From the NCBI GenBank assembly GCA_903889795.1, contig CAISYW010000080.1, positions 1 through 47,323 on the forward strand: a DNA stretch of 47,323 nt. Direction: 5' to 3'. Each line of letters opens with the position of its first letter. The first letter of the stretch is position 1. The notes beneath the pieces were generated by a model that saw nothing but the letters and a program-made list of their open reading frames with translations, did no database searches and was not told where the DNA came from. Source of the stretch: an uncultured Chlamydiae bacterium. GTDB lineage: Bacteria > Chlamydiota > Chlamydiia > Chlamydiales > SM23-39. This document shows, piece by piece, positions 31,813 through 40,085 of the stretch. The position numbers were made by a program, and so were the translations under genes.

Positions 31813-33258
31813 TTACGTTGGAACGTAGTCTAATACATAGTGGAACATTTCTACCCATTTCTTGGCTTCGACGAATTGTCTTAGTGTCGGCAAGTCTTTG
31901 TGAGTAATTCTAGCAAAATCATTCAGGTAGGGAAGTAATTTATTGTCGATGTTAGATTTATTAAACGTCTCATTCATGCCATTTATTGTGATTCCATACT
32001 TAGTAAATCCATAAAATAACGCAGATGTAAATATTGGATGTTTTTTAAACATTTCGAGCATATTTCTCTTGATAGCGAGATTGGAAAAAACAACAAATAG
32101 AAGTTTCAGTGGATGTACACTGTTCACCGCTTTAAATTTTTTAAGTAATTCAGCTTGGTGGTAAATTAATGAGGCTTTTCTCCAATGAACAAAAGCGTCG
32201 ATGAGATACCCAACATTGCCTTCATTATCAGGAGTACATGGGAGATCTTCTATCTTCAAATTAATAGCCGGTGCAGCGGGACTTGCCTGAGAAGAGACGG
32301 GGGTCTCAACGAGAGGGAGAGCTGTTGGAGGGACGGTATCGGGCGCAGGTTGTTCCTGTTTGTCGGGTGTAGTCGAAGAAGGGGGTACTACTGGTTCTGA
32401 AAAGGCTGGGGGGGTGATCTCTGGAGGAACCTCAACAACAGGAGAATCAGATCTTTCTGGTTTGTCAGATTCATCATCTTTAACTTCGGGAAAATATGAA
32501 GGGTTAAAATCTGAAACCATAGCTTCGGCAGCAGCATAAGCAACGGAAAAAACATTCGAAGTGGCAGACATTGCACCTGAAGCTAGAGAGCTTATGCATC
32601 CGAAAGGATAATAGGAGACAAAACCACATACAGCACTTGTTGTGTTGTATACTGTACTACCGACATATGAAAACATCCCCCTAGTATAACCATTTGAGAA
32701 GTCTGTTCTTGATGATGCAGATGGTTTATTTGCTGGTGGAGGAGAAACTATTGGCGGCTCTTGTGGCAAAATGGCGGCAGCTAAAGAAGAAACTACCTCT
32801 GGTTCATTTGCTGGTGGAGGAGAAACTATTGGCGGCTCTTGTGGCAAAGTGGCGAGACGTGAATCAGCTAAAGAAGAATTTACCTCTGGTTCATTTGCTC
32901 TAACTGGTGGCGGCTCTTGTGGCAAAGTGGTGGAATGCGAATCAGCTAAAGAAGAATCTACCTCTGGTTCATTTGCTGTAAAAGGTGGAGGAGAAACTAT
33001 TTCTATTTGTTTCTTATGAATAAACTGCTTAACAAATTTAGAATCCTGAAGATGTGAAAGTTTTTTTTGAAAGAAAGATTTGATTCGGCTCAATAAATTG
33101 TGAGCCCGCACGGATAAAGTTTGGTTAGATTTAGTCTGATCAGTAATCTCGTGCCGTGAAGCGCCTGGTTCAAATATAAAGCAGTTTTCAGTCTGATTAG
33201 AGCTCCCGCTTTTAGAGGGGGATGGATCTAACCACCAATATGGATTTACACGGATCAA
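31813..33258 (-). CDS. Proline-rich repeat protein with central hydrophobic region, possible effector
   Basis: About 481 residues, not recognised. There is no ATG near the 5' end. A TTG at 33258 has AGGTG six bases upstream and is my preferred start; another TTG lies at 33279. The order is a basic N-terminal third (RIKSFFQKKLSHLQ), then about 90 residues of imperfect repeats of the kind ANEPEVxSSLADS-LPQEPP, then a hydrophobic Gly/Ala/Tyr-rich segment of about 55 residues (GMFSYVGSTVYNTTSAVCGF...). A second Pro-rich linker and a globular helical C-terminus of about 140 residues follow. Such bilobed hydrophobic plus Pro-rich layouts occur in chlamydial inclusion-associated proteins, but no family could be assigned. 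Confidence 0.75.
   Translation of the reverse strand: MIRVNPYWWLDPSPSKSGSSNQTENCFIFEPGASRHEITDQTKSNQTLSVRAHNLLSRIKSFFQKKLSHLQDSKFVKQFIHKKQIEIVSPPPFTANEPEVDSSLADSHSTTLPQEPPPVRANEPEVNSSLADSRLATLPQEPPIVSPPPANEPEVVSSLAAAILPQEPPIVSPPPANKPSASSRTDFSNGYTRGMFSYVGSTVYNTTSAVCGFVSYYPFGCISSLASGAMSATSNVFSVAYAAAEAMVSDFNPSYFPEVKDDESDKPERSDSPVVEVPPEITPPAFSEPVVPPSSTTPDKQEQPAPDTVPPTALPLVETPVSSQASPAAPAINLKIEDLPCTPDNEGNVGYLIDAFVHWRKASLIYHQAELLKKFKAVNSVHPLKLLFVVFSNLAIKRNMLEMFKKHPIFTSALFYGFTKYGITINGMNETFNKSNIDNKLLPYLNDFARITHKDLPTLRQFVEAKKWVEMFHYVLDYVPT
32725..32997 (-). repeat. Degenerate repeats encoding EPEV-SSLA-LPQEPP units
   Basis: Three to four copies of a unit of about 75-85 bp in the proline-rich gene. The copies differ in length because the PPP/SPPP linker expands and contracts, yet all remain in frame. 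This points to active slippage or recombination. Confidence 0.8.
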
Positions 33259-33532
33259 AGCAACACCTGTTAATATCAAATCTATTGCTAATTATAACAA
33301 AAATGCATTTATTTGTAAAATAACAAACTATTTACTTATTATTTCTTTTTTAAGTATCCTTTGGAAATTTAAAGAAATTGAACCATTGGGAGTGACTGGA
33401 TGGATGGAATGTCGTATTTCTTTGAGCGAGAAAGAGTTAGTTCGAGTAGTTCAATTTACAAATATTCTTTAAAAGAGACGAGAAACATTGCAAGAGACTA
33501 ATAGTCTGTGTTTTATCAAAAGTCGTGTGTTT

Positions 33533-33952
33533 TTATAACATTAATACTCTAAGCGTTTTTTTTAAAGAAGGAATCGGCGCAAAAAGAGGTTCCGGGAGAT
33601 TGTCCCAAGCAAACCATTCCCAGCTTTCGCACTTATCCGGTTCAAGTAATTCGGGCTTCCCATCAAATTGATCGACAAACACAAATATGGTTATGTAGTG
33701 TTTTTGCCCTTCTTCCATGACGTTTTCGACCCACGGACCTAGACGTAAGGATTGGGGAAGCAGGCCGGTTTCTTCGATTAATTCCCGTTTGGCGCAGGTT
33801 TTGACGCTTTCTCCAAATTCAAGGTGTCCTCCGGGAAACCCCCAAAAACCCGCCGCATGAGAGCCTTTGCGTTTGCCGATAAGGACTTTACCTTCACGCT
33901 GAACGATGCAAGCAACACCGATTCGAGGATGTTTTACAGAAGTTGATGCCAT
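33533..33952 (-). CDS. Nudix hydrolase
   Basis: About 139 residues from the ATG at 33952; a TTG start at 34000 would add 16 residues. The Nudix box is complete: GHLEFGESVKTCAKRELIEE followed by TGL, giving GX5EX7REUXEEXGU with all metal-binding glutamates. The N-terminus RIGVACIVQREGKVLIGKRK and the PGG ahead of the box resemble MutT/ADP-ribose- or dCTP-type enzymes of about 140 residues. The substrate cannot be told. It is divergent from the Dps-like gene, with about 135 bases between the starts. Confidence 0.93.
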   Translation of the reverse strand: MASTSVKHPRIGVACIVQREGKVLIGKRKGSHAAGFWGFPGGHLEFGESVKTCAKRELIEETGLLPQSLRLGPWVENVMEEGQKHYITIFVFVDQFDGKPELLEPDKCESWEWFAWDNLPEPLFAPIPSLKKTLRVLML

Positions 33953-34088
33953 TTTTACTTGACTATTGGTTTTGAGGGTGGCGTATCCATTGATTGACAA
34001 TTTTTCATTTTGTAGTTACATCAAATCATAATGAACCTGGGTTCTTTTTGTCTGGGGTTTTTACAAAATTTTGATGGGTGGGAAAACA

Positions 34089-34562
34089 ATGGAAATTCAA
34101 ATCGGTTTATCAAAAAAGGTTTTAGATGAAGTTGGTGAGTCTCTGCAAGATTATTTAGCCAATACCTATGCATTATATCTGAAAACACAGAATTTTCATT
34201 GGAACGTCAAGGGGCCTGAATTTTTTTCCCTTCACTTACTCTTCGAAAAACATTACGAAGAGCTCGCTGACGCTGTTGATGAAATTGCAGAACGGGTGGT
34301 TAGTTTGGGTTTTCATGTAGACGCCTCTTTTTCGGGATTTATGAAGCGCTCCGTGATTAAAGATTCAAAAAAGATCGTCTCGGCTAATCAGATGCTGAAA
34401 GAACTTGTCGAAGGACATGAGGCTTTATCAGCAGTGGGGCGCCCATTAGTGAGCCGTTTTCAGGATCTCCATGATGATCCCTCTTCTGATTTGATCATCA
34501 AGCGCCAAGCTTTTCATGATAAGGCTGCCTGGATGCTCAGAAGTCATTTGCAAGGGCATTGA
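34089..34562 (+). CDS. Dps-family ferritin-like protein
   Basis: 157 residues from the ATG at 34089, with GGTGGG upstream; a frame-internal extension to 34071 is less likely. Dps proteins form dodecamers that oxidise and store iron and protect DNA. The family ferroxidase residues are visible: LKTQNFHWNVKG (His), FFSLHLLFEKHYEELADAVD (His, Asp and Glu) and the IAERVVSLG segment. The length is normal for Dps. It lies 23 bases ahead of the next gene in a probable operon, which links oxidative or iron stress with the metabolic genes. Confidence 0.92.
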   Translation: MEIQIGLSKKVLDEVGESLQDYLANTYALYLKTQNFHWNVKGPEFFSLHLLFEKHYEELADAVDEIAERVVSLGFHVDASFSGFMKRSVIKDSKKIVSANQMLKELVEGHEALSAVGRPLVSRFQDLHDDPSSDLIIKRQAFHDKAAWMLRSHLQGH

Positions 34563-34585
34563 TCCGTCTCGGGAACCGGGGGTAA

Positions 34586-35380
34586 ATGACTGTTTCAATT
34601 CAAGCAACGGGGCAGGGTCCTGGAATTCTAGGACACATCGGATCTGTGGAGGATGTGATTGCCGCTAATCTTTCTCCCGAGATGACTGCAAAACGATACC
34701 GAGCAGCTGATTTCGCGATGGGTTTTGAATTGGCCACCCCCAAAAGTTTGTCCTCGATGGGAGAAGCCGTTTTGGTGAATGGATTTTGTTTTGCAAACTC
34801 CACCGACCAAATGTCAGAAGAATATGACAAGACGATATCGGGAAAAGAGTTTATTTCCGGTGGAATGTTTCTTATTCCAAAATCGGCAAAACCCACTCAT
34901 CGCGCGCAGGTGAATGAAAAGATTTCTTTGATTCATTTCTATCAGGAACTCTATCGAGAGCTCGCCCATCCGCTCGCTTTTGCCGGGCTTTTTCATTTTT
35001 CGGAATTTCATGGGGCTGCCATTGGAAAGCCTCCGATCAATGGCCGTAACATCTTTACTCACAGGCAAGAATATTATCCCAATCCGGATCTGTATGAAAA
35101 AAATCGTTGGGGTTTTGTGATTGGCGCCTTAACCAATTTTGTCGGTTATCCGGAAATCAATGAACAGTTAAAAGCGGTCTTATATAGAAATCCGATGGAC
35201 GCCCAATCATCGCTTGTCCATCATGCGCATGTCCTTCTTTTGAAAAAGAAGGTGGAACGTCTTGAGGAGGTTTTGCCTTTAGTGGTGGATCGGACTCTTC
35301 ATCTCTTTTGCGAAGGGACTGCGATTGTATCTGGAAAAGCGGAGATTTTTCTGGTTGGCGGGTTAAATGATTATCAATAA
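34586..35380 (+). CDS. Putative acetolactate decarboxylase-like protein
   Basis: 264 residues, close to the usual length of acetolactate decarboxylase (BudA/AlsD). I do not recognise it with certainty. Several features are compatible with BudA: a VIAANLSPEMTAKRYRAADF start followed by a GE..L.NGFCF pattern; a central FAGLFHFSEFHG; GFVIGALTNFVGYPEIN; and a His-x-His near SLVHHAHVLLL, which may correspond to two zinc ligands. The third BudA zinc His is not evident. Context strongly favours the idea, since catabolic acetolactate synthase starts 12 bases downstream. BudA would convert acetolactate to acetoin. An unrelated function remains possible. Confidence 0.85.
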   Translation: MTVSIQATGQGPGILGHIGSVEDVIAANLSPEMTAKRYRAADFAMGFELATPKSLSSMGEAVLVNGFCFANSTDQMSEEYDKTISGKEFISGGMFLIPKSAKPTHRAQVNEKISLIHFYQELYRELAHPLAFAGLFHFSEFHGAAIGKPPINGRNIFTHRQEYYPNPDLYEKNRWGFVIGALTNFVGYPEINEQLKAVLYRNPMDAQSSLVHHAHVLLLKKKVERLEEVLPLVVDRTLHLFCEGTAIVSGKAEIFLVGGLNDYQ

Positions 35381-35392
35381 AAAGGAAGGTCC

Positions 35393-37030
35393 ATGAAGGG
35401 AGCCGAGTTGTTTGCAAAATGCCTTGTGCGGCAAGGCGTGAAAATCATCTTTGGGATCCCGGGCGCACGAATTGATGCTCTTTTCGATGCTCTGCAAGAC
35501 ACTTCGATCAAAGTCATTCTCTGCCGTCATGAACAAAATGCGGCATTCATGGCCGGAATATATGGAAGATTGACGGGGAAACCCGGAGTCGTTCTGGTCA
35601 CATCGGGGCCGGGAGTATCAAACCTCGTGACCGGACTTTTGACTGCTACGACGGAAGGAGATCCGATTGTTGCCATCGGGGGGTGCGTTCCTCGGGCCAT
35701 GAAACTCAAGGAGTCTCATCAAAGTGCGAATAATATCAAGCTGACGGAGGGGGCTACAAAAATGAGCGTTGAAGTCCTTGGAGCGGAAAACATCCCTGAA
35801 ATTGTAGATAATGTTTTTCGCCTGGCTTCTTCTCCTCGATCCGGCGCTGTTTTTATCAGTATTCCTCAAGATGTTTTGACGGAAATCACTGAAATAAAAA
35901 TGCATGCGACGATTCCTCCCATTCATTTCGGCAATGCTCCGGCTTCTTCGATCGATCAGGCCGCTCAATGGATTCAAAAAGCCAAAAATCCTGTTTTTTT
36001 ATTGGGGTTGGAGGCCAGTCGTCCGGAAAATACGAAAGCAATCCGAGATCTGCTTTCGAAAACGCGAATCGCTTCAGTCAATACTTATCAAGCGGCTGGG
36101 GTTCTTTCTCGAGATTTGCTCGATTGTTTTGTCGGCAGGGTCGGGTTATTTAAAAATCAACCGGGCGATGAATTGTTAGATACCGCCGACGTGGTCATCT
36201 CTGTCGGGTTTAGCGCAGTGGAATATGATCCTGAAGTATGGAATGCGCAAGGCGGTAAAAAAATCATCCACATCGACTACAAAGCCGCTGATGTTCATAG
36301 CACCTATGTTCCCGCTCTTGAAATTTTAGGCGATATTGCATCCAATCTCGAAGAGATCAAAAATCGATTGCTTCCACGAAATCAGATCGTCGAATTGGCA
36401 AAAGTGCAAAAACTTCAAATCAAATTAAAAGAAAAAGCGGCAGGAAGCTCGGCAAGTCAGGTCCATCCTTTACGATTTATTTCCGATCTTCGGAAAGCCA
36501 TTGATGATGAAACGATTGTAATCAGCGATGTTGGGACTCATGCCATCTGGCTGGCCCGTTATTTTTTTACCTATCAACCACGTCATCTGTTGTTCAGCAA
36601 TGGGCAGCTTACCTTGGGAGTCGCCTTACCGTGGGCGATTGGAGCAAAGTTAGTGCATCCGAAGAGCAAGGTCATTTCCATTTCCGGAGACGGCGGTTTT
36701 CTTTTTTCAGCAATGGAGCTGGAAACGGCCGTTCGGGAAAAGGTGCCATTTGTGCACTGCGTCTGGTGCGATGGGGCCTTCGATATGGTGCGTCAGCAGC
36801 AATTATTGAAATATAAGCGGGAAAGCGCCGTACGATTTGGTTCGATCGATCATGTGAAATTTGCTGAAAGTTTTGGCGCGAGAGCGTTTCGTGTGAATCA
36901 TCCCGATGAACTTCTTCCTACTTTGAAAAATGCTTTTTCTCTAAGCGGTCCTGTCATTATTGAAATCCCCATTGACTATTCTGATAATGCAGCACTTTTT
37001 AAAAGCGTAAATGAGAATTTCGGAAATTGA
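35393..37030 (+). CDS. alsS: Catabolic acetolactate synthase (thiamine diphosphate enzyme)
   Basis: 545 residues. It condenses two pyruvates to 2-acetolactate with release of CO2. The ThDP-activating glutamate is in LCRHEQNAAFMAGIYGRLTG. SISGDGGFLFSAMELETAV and the segment DGAFDMVRQQQLLKY match AlsS/BudB, the FAD-independent catabolic type, better than biosynthetic IlvB. AlsS-type features include PGARIDALFDALQD near the start and the absence of an adjacent ilvN regulatory gene. It is preceded by GGAAGG and ends face to face with the nickel permease gene, whose last base abuts its stop. Chlamydiae generally lack branched-chain amino acid synthesis, which supports a fermentative role. Confidence 0.93.
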   Translation: MKGAELFAKCLVRQGVKIIFGIPGARIDALFDALQDTSIKVILCRHEQNAAFMAGIYGRLTGKPGVVLVTSGPGVSNLVTGLLTATTEGDPIVAIGGCVPRAMKLKESHQSANNIKLTEGATKMSVEVLGAENIPEIVDNVFRLASSPRSGAVFISIPQDVLTEITEIKMHATIPPIHFGNAPASSIDQAAQWIQKAKNPVFLLGLEASRPENTKAIRDLLSKTRIASVNTYQAAGVLSRDLLDCFVGRVGLFKNQPGDELLDTADVVISVGFSAVEYDPEVWNAQGGKKIIHIDYKAADVHSTYVPALEILGDIASNLEEIKNRLLPRNQIVELAKVQKLQIKLKEKAAGSSASQVHPLRFISDLRKAIDDETIVISDVGTHAIWLARYFFTYQPRHLLFSNGQLTLGVALPWAIGAKLVHPKSKVISISGDGGFLFSAMELETAVREKVPFVHCVWCDGAFDMVRQQQLLKYKRESAVRFGSIDHVKFAESFGARAFRVNHPDELLPTLKNAFSLSGPVIIEIPIDYSDNAALFKSVNENFGN

Positions 37031-37717
37031 TTATTGTAAGATCTTCACTAGGCCTGTCAAGCCGATGATGAGACTAAACATTGAAATCGTAAAACCTAGA
37101 CCGCGCGAAAAGATTTGCGATGTCCGATCCGCGCGTTGAACGAGCGTTGAAACAAACAATCCATTCAATCCATCCGATATGATCATGCCGAGCATGAAGA
37201 CGATGCCGATGATCCCCGAAAATAACCATCCGGCAGTCAATGAGGCTGAGATTGAAAACAGGGCGATTTGACTAAAAGTATCGAACGAAAAGGCAAAAAG
37301 CGCTCCGATCGTCATGATCAGAACAGAGTTGGTCTGTTTACCTGAAAATTTCTTCACCAGGAAACTTCTGACCCCTACAGGCAGGGAAGGCGAAGAAGAT
37401 TTTTGAAAAACATTCCATAGGTTTAATGCTCCAAAAACCACTAAAAAGAAAATCGAGATCCAATTTCCGAATCCTTCCAGCCACTCGGGAACATGTGATT
37501 GAATCAGTCCTCCGCCGATGATCAGGCTGACGAGAATAACAACCAGGCCATGGCCGAGTGAAAACAAAAAACCAACCATTTTTGATAAGATTCGATTGTC
37601 ACGAATCGTTCGGGTGAGAGCGTCGATTGTCGCGAGATGATCTAAATCAAATCCGTGCCGAATTCCCAATGTTAAAGCCATGAAAATCATCAATTGCCAT
37701 GAGGTGTCCGGATTCAT
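37031..37717 (-). CDS. NiCoT-family nickel permease
   Basis: 228 residues with about seven hydrophobic helices. All four NiCoT signatures are present: RHGFDLDHLATIDALTR (HX4DH metal motif), FSLGHGLVVIL, GALFAFSFDTFSQIALF and FMLGMIISDGLNGLF. These proteins import Ni2+ or Co2+ with high affinity. The gene is the last of the hydrogenase locus, 13 bases after hypE, so nickel is the likely cargo. The start is the ATG at 37717. It is shorter than many NiCoT proteins (about 330-350 residues), mainly because the large cytosolic loop is reduced. Confidence 0.88.
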   Translation of the reverse strand: MNPDTSWQLMIFMALTLGIRHGFDLDHLATIDALTRTIRDNRILSKMVGFLFSLGHGLVVILVSLIIGGGLIQSHVPEWLEGFGNWISIFFLVVFGALNLWNVFQKSSSPSLPVGVRSFLVKKFSGKQTNSVLIMTIGALFAFSFDTFSQIALFSISASLTAGWLFSGIIGIVFMLGMIISDGLNGLFVSTLVQRADRTSQIFSRGLGFTISMFSLIIGLTGLVKILQ

Positions 37718-37730
37718 ATTTATTCCCTGT

Positions 37731-38777
37731 TTAACAAATTCGCGGCAACTGATCTCCGCTTAGTCTGTGGAGATAGCGCTGTGAGCCAAAAGAGTTTTTT
37801 AATGCTGTACTGGGATTTAAAGATTCTGAAATTACTTGTCCAATGATACTTGCTTGCTGCCCTTCGGAAAATCTCCGGATGATTTTAACGGCTTGCGATG
37901 CCTGATTTTCGGGAACAAATGCGATAAAACGGCCTTCGTTGGCGACAAAAAGAGGATCAAATCCTAAAATTTCACACGCACTATTTACAGCATCGCTGAC
38001 AAGAATCGTTTTTTCTTCGATGGAGAAATCCATTTTTGCTGATTCCGCTAGTTCGACTAATGCAGTGGCCAAGCCTCCGCGGGTTAAGTCTCTCATGCAA
38101 TGGATGGTAATGCCTTCATGCAACAAGGCTTGGACGAGAGGAAATAGGGATGCGCAATCGCTGATCAGGGGCGAGGAGAATGCAAGACCTTGCCGCTTTG
38201 CCATGACGGCCATCCCATGGCGGCCGACATCGCCGCTCAGGATCATTGAATCGCCCGCTTTGATTTGCAGAGGATTGATGGGGTAATCGACCATGCGAAT
38301 GCCGATGCCGCTCGTGTTAATGAAAATGTTATTGCCTGTTTGCCTTTCGATGACTTTGGTGTCGCCTGTTACGATTTGCACTGATTGCGCATCGGCTTCG
38401 ATTTTCATGGAAGCGACAATGCGCTGTAAGTCTGCTTGGAGAAATCCCTCTTCGATGATAAAGCCGCAGCTTAAGTAATAGGGTTTGGCGCCGCACATCG
38501 CCAAATCATTCATTGTGCCTGTGACGGCCAATTTCCCTATATCGCCTCCCGGAAAGAATATCGGTTGTACGACATATGAGTCGGTGGTGAACGCGATCTG
38601 GTTTTTGGGTAGGTTCAAAACCGCCCCGTCATGCAAGAGGGCTAAATGTTCATTGGCGAAGGCGGGGAGAAAAATCTTTTCGATGAGCTTGCTTGTCTGC
38701 TGGCCGCCGCTTCCATGGGCCAATGTGATGATCTGTTGATCATCGAGCGTAAGCGGACAGGAGAAATTCTCGATCAT
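37731..38777 (-). CDS. hypE: Hydrogenase maturation protein HypE
   Basis: 348 residues from the ATG at 38777, which overlaps the hypD stop as ATGA. An upstream extension of 38 codons lies inside hypD and is not used. HypE dehydrates a carbamoyl group on its C-terminal cysteine to thiocyanate, the source of the CN ligands. The essential PRIC ending is present (GDQLPRIC). The PurM-like ATP-binding core has LAHGSGGQQTSKLI, TTDSYVVQPIFFPGGDIGKL and GDTKVIERQ. It is part of the hypFCDE series. Confidence 0.97.
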   Translation of the reverse strand: MIENFSCPLTLDDQQIITLAHGSGGQQTSKLIEKIFLPAFANEHLALLHDGAVLNLPKNQIAFTTDSYVVQPIFFPGGDIGKLAVTGTMNDLAMCGAKPYYLSCGFIIEEGFLQADLQRIVASMKIEADAQSVQIVTGDTKVIERQTGNNIFINTSGIGIRMVDYPINPLQIKAGDSMILSGDVGRHGMAVMAKRQGLAFSSPLISDCASLFPLVQALLHEGITIHCMRDLTRGGLATALVELAESAKMDFSIEEKTILVSDAVNSACEILGFDPLFVANEGRFIAFVPENQASQAVKIIRRFSEGQQASIIGQVISESLNPSTALKNSFGSQRYLHRLSGDQLPRIC

Positions 38778-39871
38778 TGGTGGTCCCTTGAATTGGAATA
38801 TTGATAATAGGCGGAACAGGCTCCTTCGGTTGAAACCATCGGTGCGCCATATGGACTTTCCGGAGTGCACTGTTTGCCAAATAATGAACATTCACAGGGC
38901 TTTTTTTTTCCTTGCAAGATCAGGCCGCTGATACAGCCGTTGTCTTTGAGAGACAGGGGCTTTTCGAGGGGAAATCGGATGGCGGCATCGTAGCCTGCAA
39001 ATTCATCTACGAGCCCGAGGCCGCTGGACGCAATCACACCAATTCCTCGCCATTCTCGGTCTACCGCTTTGAAGACGCTGTTCATAATCGTCTGCGCGTG
39101 GAGATTGCCCTGTTCTTGGACACAGCGTCGGTATTGATTGATCACACAATATTCACCCTTTTCCAGTTGCTGAACACACAGATATAACCCTTGCAAGATA
39201 TCCAGAGGCTCAAAACCTGTGACGACAATCGGCGTTTGATAGTTGCGGGCTAACGCATGGTAATCGCCATAACCTGTGATTGTGCACACATGGCCGGCGG
39301 CTAACAAACCTTGGACTTCGTTGCCTTGTGATTGCAAGAGAAATTCCAGAGCGGGTGGCACGAGCACATTGGATGCCAGCAAGGAAAAATTGTCGAGTTT
39401 CAGCTGTTTGGCCATATAAACGGTTGTGGCGTTAGCGGGTGCAGTGGTTTCAAATCCCACAGCAAAAAGAATGATTTGTTTATGAGGATTCATTTTCGCA
39501 ATGGATAACGTTTCCGAGGGAGAGTGAATAATGCGAATGTCGGATCCCTTTGCTTTCATTGTAAGAAGGTCCGTGCGGCTGCCGGGGACACGCAGCATAT
39601 CTCCGAATGAACAGAGAATGGTGTTGGGTTGGGTCGCAATATGCAATGCATGATCGATCAGATGAATAGGAGTGACGCATACCGGACAGCCGGGTCCATG
39701 GATCAAACGGATTTTTTGCGGAAGCAGAGCTTGTAGGCCAAATTTCACGATTGAATGGGTTTGCCCGCCGCAAACCTCCATAATAGTCCAAGGTCTAGTG
39801 GTGATCTGATGGAGAGCTTGGGATAATTTTTTTACTAGATGGGGCTGTCGATATTCATCAACATATTTCAT
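38774..39871 (-). CDS. hypD: Hydrogenase maturation protein HypD
   Basis: About 365 residues from the ATG at 39871 (MKYVDEYR), which lies within the hypC 3' end. HypD, with a [4Fe-4S] cluster, joins HypC to build the Fe(CN)2CO unit. The signature cysteine motifs are CGGQTHSIVKFG, GPGCPVCVTP and, near the C-terminus, CSLFGKQCTPESPYGAPMVS followed by EGACSAYY. GFETTAPANA is also canonical. The frame runs on to 39913, but the upstream residues do not resemble HypD. The length is normal for the family. Confidence 0.97.
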   Translation of the reverse strand: MKYVDEYRQPHLVKKLSQALHQITTRPWTIMEVCGGQTHSIVKFGLQALLPQKIRLIHGPGCPVCVTPIHLIDHALHIATQPNTILCSFGDMLRVPGSRTDLLTMKAKGSDIRIIHSPSETLSIAKMNPHKQIILFAVGFETTAPANATTVYMAKQLKLDNFSLLASNVLVPPALEFLLQSQGNEVQGLLAAGHVCTITGYGDYHALARNYQTPIVVTGFEPLDILQGLYLCVQQLEKGEYCVINQYRRCVQEQGNLHAQTIMNSVFKAVDREWRGIGVIASSGLGLVDEFAGYDAAIRFPLEKPLSLKDNGCISGLILQGKKKPCECSLFGKQCTPESPYGAPMVSTEGACSAYYQYSNSRDHQ

Positions 39872-40085
39872 GATGAGCCATCTGTTCCAATAGGTCCAAA
39901 GCGGCCTTTTCATTTAAAATGCTGATAGCAAAGCCCACATGGACAATCACATAATCTCCGATCTGCGCGTCTGGCGTGTAAGCGAGGCAGACCGTTTTTT
40001 TCACGCCTGAGAAATCGACTTCTCCCATTGGCAGATCGGCATCATGACGGATGGAAAGAATTTTACCGGGAAAGGCCAGACACAT
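39858..40085 (-). CDS. hypC: Hydrogenase maturation chaperone HypC
   Basis: 75 residues from the ATG at 40085, giving the required N-terminal MCLAFPGKIL, whose Cys2 binds iron and the hydrogenase precursor. MGEVDFSGVKKTVCLAY and GDYVIVHVGFAISILNEKAA complete the small OB-fold. An upstream extension of 16 codons overlaps hypF and would hide Cys2, so it is rejected. It overlaps hypF at one side by 23 bases and hypD by 14, which indicates coupled translation. Confidence 0.96.
   Translation of the reverse strand: MCLAFPGKILSIRHDADLPMGEVDFSGVKKTVCLAYTPDAQIGDYVIVHVGFAISILNEKAALDLLEQMAHHEIC

Noticed and set aside
32694..33019. Plus-strand ORFs with repeated Leu/Val/Glu-rich units
   Set aside because: They are the reverse reading of the proline-rich repeats of the minus-strand gene.
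34600..34896. Minus-strand ORFs opposite the acetolactate decarboxylase-like gene
   Set aside because: No recognisable motif and no start signals; the plus-strand gene is in a clear operon.
37720..38891. Longer upstream starts for hypE, hypD, hypC and the protease
   Set aside because: The added residues lie inside the preceding genes and do not match the families; HypC needs Cys at position 2.
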